Shown here one piece after another: positions 1-5,669 of a DNA stretch of 5,669 bases. The stretch lies in NCBI GenBank assembly GCA_003141795.1, contig PLNO01000237.1:296-5964 (forward strand), written 5' to 3'. The notes below the pieces were generated by a model. The model was not told where the DNA came from and made no database searches. It saw only the letters and a list, made by a program, of their open reading frames with translations. The DNA comes from Spirochaetaceae bacterium (lineage in GTDB: Bacteria; Spirochaetota; Spirochaetia; SZUA-6; Fen-1364). Every line of letters starts with the position of its first letter. The stretch's first letter is position 1. A program made the position numbers and the translations under genes.

Positions 1-297
1 GGCGGCGAGCAGCAGATGCTGGCGCTGGCCCGTGCCCTCATGGCGAGGCCCCGGCTCATCTGCATGGATGAGCCCACTATGGGACTTTCGCCCCTCTTCG
101 TCGATCAGGTTCTCGAGCATGTCCTGAAGATCAACAGGGAAGGCATATCCGTCTTCATGGTCGAGCAGAACGCAAACCGGGCCCTGGAAATAGCGCACGA
201 GGGATTTGTGCTGCAGGCCGGACGGATCGTCCTTCAGGGGACTGCTGAGGAGATCAGACGCAATCCGCAGGTGCGGGAGGCGTACCTGGGACAGTAG
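1..297 (+). CDS. livF: Branched-chain amino-acid ABC transporter ATP-binding protein LivF (C-terminal part; 5' end outside window)
   Basis: The reading frame is open from base 1 and gives 98 residues ending in YLGQ and a TAG stop, so the gene starts upstream; LivF proteins are usually about 235 residues, so roughly 140 are missing. The first visible residues, GGEQQ, are the end of the ABC signature. Walker B (LICMDEP) is at visible residues 19-25 and the D-loop (MGLSP) at 27-31. The H-loop position reads VEQN (54-57), with glutamine in place of the usual histidine; this is normal for LivF and separates it from LivG (EHD). The tail VEQNANRALEIA...REAYLGQ also follows LivF. Known role: a cytoplasmic ATPase working with LivG, LivH, LivM and a periplasmic binding protein to import leucine, isoleucine, valine or related amino acids. 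The substrate cannot be read from this part. It is probably the last gene of its operon, since the next gene is an unrelated regulator after a 98-bp gap. Confidence 0.93.
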   Translation, partial: GGEQQMLALARALMARPRLICMDEPTMGLSPLFVDQVLEHVLKINREGISVFMVEQNANRALEIAHEGFVLQAGRIVLQGTAEEIRRNPQVREAYLGQ

Positions 298-367
298 AAG
301 GTTGCTTCGCTTTCGCGCGTTGCGCTCTTCCACTGTCGCTTTCAGGCCCCTCAGCAGAACCGGGGTG

Positions 368-376
368 TGATAGAAT
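368..376 (+). promoter_or_regulatory. Possible extended -10 promoter for the hybrid kinase gene
   Basis: TG-A-TAGAAT fits an extended -10 element (TGN plus a hexamer matching TATAAT at five of six positions). No convincing -35 box lies 16-18 bases upstream, which is tolerated for extended -10 promoters. Initiation about 7 bases downstream, near 383, would leave a short leader that still contains the purine-rich GGAAGAG at 386-392 in front of the GTG start at 396. The rest of the gap (298-395) shows only a weak CCCC/GGGG pairing (about 347-350 with 362-365) and no clear terminator for livF, so readthrough from the transporter operon is also possible. Confidence 0.3.
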
Positions 377-395
377 GAAATAGGCGGAAGAGACT

Positions 396-2549
396 GTGGG
401 CAAAAACGAGCCGGAAAGCATCCAGCGATTAACGTCCGAGCAGAAGGCGGCCGTGGTGCTGAGCGTCTTGAAGGGCGAGACAAGCGTCCCGGATGCCTGC
501 AAAAAACACGGGGTCACGGCGACTGAGATCGCGGCGTGGACCGAGCTTTTCACGGCGGGCGGTGAGAGTGCCTTGCGGCATCGGTCGAAGGACTCGGAAG
601 ATCTTCCGGGAGAACAACTCGGGAAACTGAAGAGGATGGAGGAGGAGCTCTCGCTGGAGCGCACGCTCCTCAATGCCCTGATGGAGAATGTCCCCGATTA
701 CATCTATTTCAAGGACCTGCAAAGTCGGTTCATCCGAACCACCCGGTCGCATGCCCGTGCATTTCATCTTGACGATCCTTCGCAGGCGTCTGGCAGGACC
801 GATTTCGACTTCTTCTCGGAGGAACACGCACGATCGGCCTTCGCGGATGAACAGCGCATCGTACTCAGTGGCGAATCGATCATCGAAAAAGAGGAAAGGG
901 AAACGTGGCCGGATCGCCGGGAAACGTGGGCCTCTACGACGAAGATGCCCCTGCGCGACGAACAGGGGCGCATCATCGGTACGTTCGGCATTTCTCGCGA
1001 TATCACCGAACGCAGGGAAGCGGAGCAAAAACTGCGGGAGCTGGCCGCCCTCCTCGACATTGCGACGGATGCCATCTTCGTCCGCGACATAAAGAACTGC
1101 GTCCTCTACTGGAGCAAAGGGGCGGAGACGATCTACGGGTGGACCCAGGAGGAGGTGCTGGGGAAAAACATCGATGATCTCCTCTCCACGAGCTCTCATA
1201 CAGCGGAATCAACGGCGGCCCTTGCGGCGGTTTTTGACCAGGGTCAATGGTATGGAGAGCTCCACCAGAAAGCGCGAGACGGCCGAGCGCTCTCCATCGA
1301 AGCCCGCTGGACCCTCGTTCGCGATCAGCTGGGGAAATCGAAGGGCATTCTGTCCGTCAACACCGACGTGACGGAACGGCGCGCCATCCAATCCCAGCTC
1401 CTGCGCGTCCAGCGCCTGGAAAGCCTGGGTACGCTGGCGGGGGGAATCGCCCACGATCTGAACAACGTTCTTCAGCCCATCCTCATGGGCGTGGAAGGCC
1501 TGGAGCTCAAGAACCAGGATGAGATCAGCCGAAACATCCTGGAAATCATGCGAACAGCCGCGCAGCGCGGAGCAAGCATCATCCGTCAGGTGCTCGGCTT
1601 TGCCCGCGGCATCGAAGGCGAGCGCGTGGAGGTGCAGCCCAAACATGTGCTCCGCGAAGTTGAGCAGATCGTTCGGGAAACATTCCCCAAATCGATCGAG
1701 ATCGTCGCCACCATACCCAAGGACATGTGGCCGATCATCGGAGACGCGACCCAGATGCACCAGGTGCTGATGAACCTGTGCGTGAACGCACGAGACGCGA
1801 TGCCCGAAGGGGGGAAGCTCATCCTCTCTGCGGAGAACGTCCAACTGGATGAGACGTATGCACGGATGCACATAGAAGCGCGACCAGTCGCCTATGTCGT
1901 GCTGAAAGTGGAGGACACGGGCTCGGGAATGGCTCCGGGGGTTATCGACAAGATCTTCGATCCGTTCTATACGACGAAGGAGCCGGGAAAGGGAACGGGC
2001 CTCGGACTCTCCACGACACGGTCGATCGTGACGAGCCACGGTGGATTCATCAACGTCTACAGCGAGGTCGGCAAGGGGAGCTCCTTCAAGGTGTATTTCC
2101 CTGCCGTCCCCCAGGTGAAAGCGGCCGAAGAGGAGGCGGTGCACGAGGCAGCCCAGGAAGGAAGTGGAGAGCTGATCCTCGTCGTGGATGATGAGACGGG
2201 GGTGAGGGAAATCACGCGGCAGATCCTCGAGTCCCACGGGTACCGGGTGGTGACGGCAGGAGACGGGACAGAGGCGCTCGTGCTCTACGTGCAGAGGAAA
2301 GATGAGATTCGCGTGCTGATCATCGACATGATGATGCCCTACATGGATGGTACCGCGACGATTCGTGCGATTCGAAAAATCGACGCGAAGGCACCGATCA
2401 TCGCAACGAGCGGTTTGATGACGAACGGGTACGCCAAAGAAGCGCGCGGTCTCGGCGTCGACGCGTTTCTTGCCAAGCCGCACACCGCCGAAACGCTGCT
2501 GCAGACTTTGCGAGACGTCCTCAGCAAACCTTCGACTCCGGCATCCTGA
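396..2549 (+). CDS. Soluble hybrid sensor histidine kinase: N-terminal transposase-like helix-turn-helix, two PAS domains, HisKA-HATPase, C-terminal receiver
   Basis: Predicted role: autophosphorylates on histidine in response to a signal sensed by its PAS domains, then passes phosphate to its own receiver. The 717 residues hold: 11-62, an HTH resembling IS3 OrfA / SciP-type domains (SEQKAAVVLSVLKGE, then ACKKHGVTATEIAAW); 72-95, a charged helical linker; about 92-206, PAS1 with PDYIYFKD and a closing RDITERR; about 214-329, PAS2 closing with TDVTERR; HisKA with the phosphorylatable His353 in GGIAHDLNN; N-box NLCVNARDAM (460-469); G1 DTGSGM (507-512); F-box FDPFYTTK (521-528); G2 GKGTGLGL (531-538); and a receiver (about 592-710) with acidic Asp598/Asp599, phospho-acceptor Asp644, Ser672 and Lys694. 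No membrane segment or signal peptide is evident, so it should act in the cytoplasm. The GTG start is the first possible one after an in-frame TAG at 381-383, has GGAAG at 386-390, and is needed to include the HTH. No partner regulator is adjacent. The ligand and targets are unknown. The kinase call is firm; DNA binding by the HTH is inference. Confidence 0.93.
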   Translation: MGKNEPESIQRLTSEQKAAVVLSVLKGETSVPDACKKHGVTATEIAAWTELFTAGGESALRHRSKDSEDLPGEQLGKLKRMEEELSLERTLLNALMENVPDYIYFKDLQSRFIRTTRSHARAFHLDDPSQASGRTDFDFFSEEHARSAFADEQRIVLSGESIIEKEERETWPDRRETWASTTKMPLRDEQGRIIGTFGISRDITERREAEQKLRELAALLDIATDAIFVRDIKNCVLYWSKGAETIYGWTQEEVLGKNIDDLLSTSSHTAESTAALAAVFDQGQWYGELHQKARDGRALSIEARWTLVRDQLGKSKGILSVNTDVTERRAIQSQLLRVQRLESLGTLAGGIAHDLNNVLQPILMGVEGLELKNQDEISRNILEIMRTAAQRGASIIRQVLGFARGIEGERVEVQPKHVLREVEQIVRETFPKSIEIVATIPKDMWPIIGDATQMHQVLMNLCVNARDAMPEGGKLILSAENVQLDETYARMHIEARPVAYVVLKVEDTGSGMAPGVIDKIFDPFYTTKEPGKGTGLGLSTTRSIVTSHGGFINVYSEVGKGSSFKVYFPAVPQVKAAEEEAVHEAAQEGSGELILVVDDETGVREITRQILESHGYRVVTAGDGTEALVLYVQRKDEIRVLIIDMMMPYMDGTATIRAIRKIDAKAPIIATSGLMTNGYAKEARGLGVDAFLAKPHTAETLLQTLRDVLSKPSTPAS

Positions 2550-2566
2550 TCTCCGATTCTGCGAAC

Positions 2567-2595
2567 TTGACCCGGCATTCCGGCGGCTCTATTAT
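2567..2595 (+). promoter_or_regulatory. Candidate sigma-70 promoter before the TIM-barrel epimerase gene
   Basis: TTGACC (2567-2572) and TATTAT (2590-2595) each match the consensus -35 and -10 hexamers at five of six positions and are separated by exactly 17 bases. They lie in the 57-bp gap after the kinase stop. Initiation about 7 bases past the -10 would fall near 2602, only about 5 bases before the ATG at 2607 and downstream of the GGAG at 2597-2600, so a transcript from here would be nearly leaderless. It may instead be a chance match, with the gene read through from the kinase promoter. Confidence 0.4.
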
Positions 2596-2596
2596 C

Positions 2597-2600
2597 GGAG
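2597..2600 (+). promoter_or_regulatory. Ribosome binding site of the epimerase gene
   Basis: GGAG sits 6 bases before the ATG at 2607, normal Shine-Dalgarno spacing. It supports this start, which also gives the N-terminus expected for the family. It is usable only on transcripts that begin upstream of it, for example readthrough from the kinase gene. Confidence 0.5.
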
Positions 2601-2606
2601 CTCCCT

Positions 2607-3413
2607 ATGATATACCGTTTTCCGCTGTCCCTTCAAACCGTCCTCCCCGACGACTACGAGACGAATCCCGTCTTCGGATCCCTGCTGGAGCGTCTTCGCA
2701 CGCTGGGGCTCTGGGGCGTGGAGCTCAACATGAGCGACCCCGAGAGGTTCGATCCCGGCGCGGTGTGCGCTTTTCTCGGCCGGTTCGACCTGGAGCTCTC
2801 CATGCTTGCGACAGGCCTCACCGCAAAGCGCCTCGGGCTTTCCCTGTCGCACCCGGAGGAATCGGTACGCGTGCGGTCCGTGGAGAAATGCCGGCAGATG
2901 ATCGAGTGGGTAGCCGGCACCCCGGCAGGGATCATTGTCGGGTTCCTCAAGGGTGGGGTTGCCCCTGATCCTCTGGAAGCGCGGGCGCGATTCGGCCGCT
3001 CGCTGGCGGAAATCCTCCCCCATGCGGTGAAGAGGTCGGTTGCCGTGCTCGTGGAGGCGACCAACCGTTATGAATCCTCGGTGGCCAACACCGTGGAGCA
3101 GGCGACGAGCCTCCTCGCCGATTATCCCGCCTCCTCGGCGCACGTGCTCCCCGACACCTTTCACATGAACATCGAAGAGTCGAACAGTTGCGAAGCGCTG
3201 CGGGCCGCCGCCGGCCGATTCCAGTCACTCCACCTGTCCGACAACAACAGGCTCTTCCCGGGGTTCGGCGCGATCGACTTCGGGGCCGTCATCGGCCTTC
3301 TGACGGAGATCGGCTACACGGGACGCCTCGCCATCGAGGGGAATGTCAGAACAAGCATTGAGGAGGACATCGGCGCGTCCATTGCCCGGATCGCGCCGAT
3401 GCTTCAGGTCTAG
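2607..3413 (+). CDS. TIM-barrel sugar (acid) epimerase/isomerase, D-tagatose 3-epimerase / 5-keto-L-gluconate epimerase (IolO)-like
   Basis: The 268-residue protein belongs to the xylose-isomerase-like TIM-barrel family (AP_endonuc_2 fold). These cytoplasmic, divalent-metal enzymes epimerise ketoses or keto sugar acids through an enediolate. The four expected metal ligands are in place: Glu150 (VEATNRYE), Asp183 and His186 in PDTFHMNIEE, His209 in HLSDNNR, and Glu244 in IEGN; His186 and Arg215 match the family's substrate-contacting residues. Spacing agrees with my recollection of D-tagatose 3-epimerase (ligands 152, 185, 211, 246). GLSLSHPEE (77-85) and DTFHMNIEE closely recall Thermotoga IolO, which converts 5-keto-L-gluconate to D-tagaturonate, so a keto sugar acid is a reasonable substrate; a free ketose is the main alternative. 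Length is normal and no signal peptide is seen. The gene follows the kinase by 57 bp on the same strand and converges on gnd with 9 bp between stops. Fold and metal site are secure; the substrate is inferred. Confidence 0.85.
   Translation: MIYRFPLSLQTVLPDDYETNPVFGSLLERLRTLGLWGVELNMSDPERFDPGAVCAFLGRFDLELSMLATGLTAKRLGLSLSHPEESVRVRSVEKCRQMIEWVAGTPAGIIVGFLKGGVAPDPLEARARFGRSLAEILPHAVKRSVAVLVEATNRYESSVANTVEQATSLLADYPASSAHVLPDTFHMNIEESNSCEALRAAAGRFQSLHLSDNNRLFPGFGAIDFGAVIGLLTEIGYTGRLAIEGNVRTSIEEDIGASIARIAPMLQV
3368..3401. repeat. Perfect 10-bp inverted repeat at the convergent gene junction
   Basis: CATCGGCGCG (3368-3377) and CGCGCCGATG (3392-3401) are exact reverse complements around a 14-base centre. 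TCC (3378-3380) and GGA (3388-3390) can extend the stem past a one-base bulge, leaving a 7-base loop. It lies within codons 254-265 of the epimerase gene, ending 10 bases before its stop and 22 bp from the end of gnd. Neither strand has a T-run directly after the stem (the nearest on the plus strand is TTTT at 3421-3424), so it is not a textbook intrinsic terminator. It could still form an RNA hairpin protecting the 3' end or slowing convergent transcription. Confidence 0.5.
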
Positions 3414-3422
3414 CGCGGCATT

Positions 3423-4877
3423 TTACGCGTTATAGGTTCCCGAGGACACGTCCATGCCCTCGCCGGTCCAGTTCGTGTGGAAGAACTTTCCGCGCGGGGT
3501 GTCCAGCCGCTCGTAGGTGTGCGCGCCGAAGTAGTCCCGCTGCGCCTGGAGGAGGTTCGCGGGGAGCCGCGCGCTCCTGTACCCGTCATAGAAGCTGAGA
3601 GCCGTCGTGAAAGCGGGGATGGGGATCCCCAGCTCCACACCCTTTGCAATGGTGCGGCGCCACGACCCCTGGCAGCGCTCGATCACGCTCTGGAAATAGG
3701 GATCGAGGAGGAGATTGGTGAGCGCGGGATCCCTGTCGTAGGCTTCCTTGATCTTGCCCAGGAATGCGCTGCGGATGATGCAGCCCCCGCGCCACATGAG
3801 CGCAATCCCGCCGTAGTTCAGGTTCCAGTGGTACTCTTTGGCCGCCTCCCGCATGAGCATGTAGCCCTGCGCGTAGGAAACGATTTTGGAGGCGAGCAAG
3901 GCCTGGCGGATGTCCTCGACGAACGCCTTTTTGTCGCCTGAGAACTTCGTGCCCGGGCCTTTCAGCGTCTTTGCCGCAAGCACGCGCTCGTCCTTCATGG
4001 CCGAAAGGCAGCGGGCGAAGACCGCTTCACCGATGAGGGTGACGGGCATGCCGAGGTCAAGAGCGCTGACGCTCGTCCACTTGCCCGTACCCTTCTGGCC
4101 CGCCGTGTCGAGGATCTTGTCCACGAGCGGCGCACCGTCCCTGTCCTTGTACGCGAGGATGTGGCTCGTGATCTCTATGAGGTAGCTGTCCAGCTCCCCC
4201 TTGTTCCACTCGGTGAACACGTCGTGCATCTCCGCGGCACCCATGCCCAGGCCGTCCTTCATGTACTGGTAGGCCTCGCAGATCAGCTGCATGTCCCCGT
4301 ACTCGATCCCGTTGTGCACCATCTTCACGTAGTGTCCGGCCCCGTCCTCACCGACCCAGTCGCAGCAGGGCACGCCGTCGGTCTTCGCCGCAATGGCCTG
4401 GAAGATCTCCTTCACGAGCGGCCACGCTTTGGGATTGCCTCCCGGCATGATCGAGGGCCCATGCCGCGCGCCCTCTTCACCGCCCGAAACGCCGGTGCCG
4501 ATGAACAGCAGCCCTTTGTCGGCAAGGGATTTCGTCCTGCGGATCGTGTCGGTGAACTGGGAGTTTCCCCCGTCGATCACGCAGTCCCCGGCTTCAAGGT
4601 GGGGAAGCAACTGCGCGATGGTCTGGTCCACCGGGTCACCCGCCTTCACCAGGAGCATGATCCTGCGCGGCCGCTTCAGGCCCGCCACGAGCTCTTCGAT
4701 CGAATGCGCGCCCTGGATCGTGGTGCGCCCATGAGCGGCATCCTTCAGGAACTCGTCCACCGTGGCAACCGTCCTGTTGAACACGATGACCGAATAGCCC
4801 TTGTCGTTGACGTTGAGAACGAGATTCTGGCCCATGACGGCCAGCCCGATCAATCCGAAATCAGCTTTCGTTTCCAT
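3423..4877 (-). CDS. gnd: 6-phosphogluconate dehydrogenase, decarboxylating
   Basis: Oxidatively decarboxylates 6-phosphogluconate to ribulose 5-phosphate and CO2, reducing NADP+, in the cytoplasmic pentose phosphate pathway. The 484 residues are full length for the long, dimeric form of the family. The N-terminal Rossmann domain carries GLAVMG (11-16) and VFNRT (32-36), where Arg35 and Thr36 are typical of NADP preference. Also visible are [11 protein letters not shown] (101-111), the substrate loop [17 protein letters not shown] (131-147), catalytic Lys185 with His188-Asn189 and Glu192 in [11 protein letters not shown], the family signature [12 protein letters not shown] (256-267), and the C-terminal substrate segment [11 protein letters not shown] (447-457). 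All key residues are intact. The ATG start is set by a strong AAGGAG 6 bases upstream and by the immediate nucleotide-binding fold. The gene follows the LarA-like gene by 15 bp, so the two are probably co-transcribed, which suggests use in sugar-acid breakdown as well as the housekeeping pathway. Confidence in identity is very high. Confidence 0.97.
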   Translation of the reverse strand: METKADFGLIGLAVMGQNLVLNVNDKGYSVIVFNRTVATVDEFLKDAAHGRTTIQGAHSIEELVAGLKRPRRIMLLVKAGDPVDQTIAQLLPHLEAGDCVIDGGNSQFTDTIRRTKSLADKGLLFIGTGVSGGEEGARHGPSIMPGGNPKAWPLVKEIFQAIAAKTDGVPCCDWVGEDGAGHYVKMVHNGIEYGDMQLICEAYQYMKDGLGMGAAEMHDVFTEWNKGELDSYLIEITSHILAYKDRDGAPLVDKILDTAGQKGTGKWTSVSALDLGMPVTLIGEAVFARCLSAMKDERVLAAKTLKGPGTKFSGDKKAFVEDIRQALLASKIVSYAQGYMLMREAAKEYHWNLNYGGIALMWRGGCIIRSAFLGKIKEAYDRDPALTNLLLDPYFQSVIERCQGSWRRTIAKGVELGIPIPAFTTALSFYDGYRSARLPANLLQAQRDYFGAHTYERLDTPRGKFFHTNWTGEGMDVSSGTYNA

Positions 4878-4882
4878 ACCCT

Positions 4883-4888
4883 CTCCTT
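4883..4888 (-). promoter_or_regulatory. Strong Shine-Dalgarno of gnd
   Basis: The minus strand reads TAAAGGAGAGGGT before the ATG at 4877; the AAGGAG core is 5 bases from the start codon. It lies entirely in the 15-bp spacer after the LarA-like gene, which leaves no room for a separate promoter or terminator and supports co-transcription with independent translation initiation. Confidence 0.75.
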
Positions 4889-4892
4889 TAGA

Positions 4893-5669
4893 TCACGATT
4901 CAAAGCGAGCCCGCGACGCCCACAGGCCGATGGCGGGATTCGCAATGTAGTACACCCGCTCCCCGCGCGGCAGCTCGTTCCAGCCGTCACGCATACGGTG
5001 CGGGTCATAACGCTCCATCATCAAGGAAAGCTCCCCGTAGCGGAATCCGGCCTTTTCCACCTCTGCCCGGCTCAAGCCCGCGGGGCAATAGGTGATGGAG
5101 AACCTCTCCTCCGAGGAGCCATGGATCAGATGCGCGGCCACGCTGAGGTTCTCCTTCAGGTCGTCGTTCTCCTCCACCAGGGAGAGGATGCGCGGGGTGG
5201 TGAAGTAGCCGTATTTGCGGATGAGCAGGTCGATGCCCGGGTCCTCGCCGAACTGGCGCACGCCGGGGGCAAGAACGATGAGCTCGCCGCCGTCGGCAAT
5301 CGCCATGCGGGTACGATAGATCGCCTTGTTGCCCAGCCAGGTGCTCTTGAACTCTCCGGGGTCGAGGTACACCACGACGCGCTGGAGCGGCTCCAGCACC
5401 ATGGTGAAGTTCACCTCGAGGGAAAGTGCGGCTGCGCGCTCGAATGCTTCCCGGTCGTCACCGATGAAAAGCCCCTTCATGCCAAGGCTCCCGTCGGGCT
5501 CCCTGCCGATGACGGTGAGAACGTAGACGATGGGCAGATCCCGGGCAAAACGGCGGCTCGCCTCGTCCAGCACGGCGCGCACCGGCGTATCCGCACGGCC
5601 CATCATACGCTCCATGCCGTATACCGCGCCGAGGTAGTGGCTCTTGTTGATGGCCTCCCGGCCGCCCGT
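4893..5669 (-). CDS. LarA-superfamily (DUF2088) nickel-dependent hydroxyacid racemase/epimerase homologue, C-terminal part (5' end outside window)
   Basis: The minus-strand frame is open to the window edge: 18 codons precede the internal ATG at 5615 (TGGREAINKSHYLGAVYG), so that ATG is not the true start. LarA proteins are about 420 residues; the 258 seen here are roughly the C-terminal 60%. Counting from the internal Met, VYLDPGEFKSTWLGNKAIYR (82-101) followed by DGGELIVLAPG (108-118) matches the LarA C-domain pattern of a lysine-bearing helix then a GG-glycine strand; Lys97 may correspond to the catalytic lysine there. Known family members use a nickel-pincer nucleotide made by LarB, LarC and LarE to racemise lactate and other 2-hydroxyacids, including epimerisation of D-gluconate at C2. 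Being next to gnd, an aldonate is the likelier substrate (inference). The N-terminal domain and the cofactor genes are not visible, so activity cannot be confirmed. Family call fairly firm, substrate uncertain. Confidence 0.72.
   Translation of the reverse strand, partial: TGGREAINKSHYLGAVYGMERMMGRADTPVRAVLDEASRRFARDLPIVYVLTVIGREPDGSLGMKGLFIGDDREAFERAAALSLEVNFTMVLEPLQRVVVYLDPGEFKSTWLGNKAIYRTRMAIADGGELIVLAPGVRQFGEDPGIDLLIRKYGYFTTPRILSLVEENDDLKENLSVAAHLIHGSSEERFSITYCPAGLSRAEVEKAGFRYGELSLMMERYDPHRMRDGWNELPRGERVYYIANPAIGLWASRARFES

Noticed and set aside
1..297. Glutamine instead of histidine in the ABC H-loop (VEQN)
   Set aside because: This is the normal LivF sequence, not a defect.
298..395. 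Intrinsic terminator after livF
   Set aside because: Only a 4-bp CCCC/GGGG pairing with no following T-run; not supportable.
396..600. Transposon remnant or insertion-sequence scar ahead of the kinase
   Set aside because: The transposase-like HTH is in frame with the PAS domains, with no terminal inverted repeats or target duplication seen; a domain fusion explains it better.
429..1199. Minus-strand open frame of 256 codons under the HTH and PAS region
   Set aside because: Arg-rich translation with no motif, fully covered by a gene with clear domains; a shadow frame.
1209..2483. Long minus-strand open frame (424 codons) opposite the kinase gene
   Set aside because: It lies wholly within the kinase coding region, its translation is rich in His, Arg and Asp with no recognisable domain, and long antisense frames are common in GC-rich genes.
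2597..2604. GGAGCTCC palindrome over the ribosome binding site as an operator
   Set aside because: Eight bases, no second copy nearby and no known regulator; chance is likely.
3620..3631. 12-bp palindrome TGGGGATCCCCA inside gnd
   Set aside because: It encodes the conserved LGIPIP stretch and has no loop for a hairpin; best explained by codon choice.

Overview
The window is GC-rich, tightly packed bacterial DNA holding five protein-coding genes, two of them cut by the window edges. Nothing in it fixes the species. A Liv-type amino-acid ABC transporter beside a soluble PAS-rich hybrid histidine kinase, plus sugar-acid genes, would fit an environmental Gram-negative lineage such as the Desulfobacterota or spirochaetes, but that is only an impression. 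I see no RNA gene, insertion sequence, CRISPR array or phage gene.

Left part, plus strand (1-2549). The window opens in the last 98 codons of livF, the second ATPase of a branched-chain amino-acid importer. After a 98-base gap with a possible extended -10 promoter comes a 717-residue cytosolic hybrid histidine kinase. Its order is: a transposase-OrfA/SciP-like helix-turn-helix, a short helical linker, two PAS domains, HisKA, HATPase and a C-terminal receiver. The helix-turn-helix on the front of a sensor kinase is the most unusual architecture in the window.

Right part (2607-5669). A 268-residue TIM-barrel epimerase of the D-tagatose 3-epimerase / 5-keto-L-gluconate epimerase (IolO-like) type is on the plus strand. 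It ends 9 bp from the stop of a convergent minus-strand pair: the C-terminal part of a LarA-superfamily (DUF2088) nickel-dependent racemase/epimerase homologue, then 15 bp later gnd, the decarboxylating 6-phosphogluconate dehydrogenase. The minus-strand pair looks like one transcription unit. A perfect 10-bp inverted repeat lies in the last codons of the epimerase gene, at the convergent junction.

How they may work together (inference): the LarA homologue could interconvert aldonate epimers such as gluconate and mannonate, Gnd would take 6-phosphogluconate to ribulose 5-phosphate, and the TIM-barrel epimerase would act on a related keto sugar or keto sugar acid. Together this would be a small sugar-acid utilisation locus. 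The kinase and the transporter have no evident link to it beyond position.
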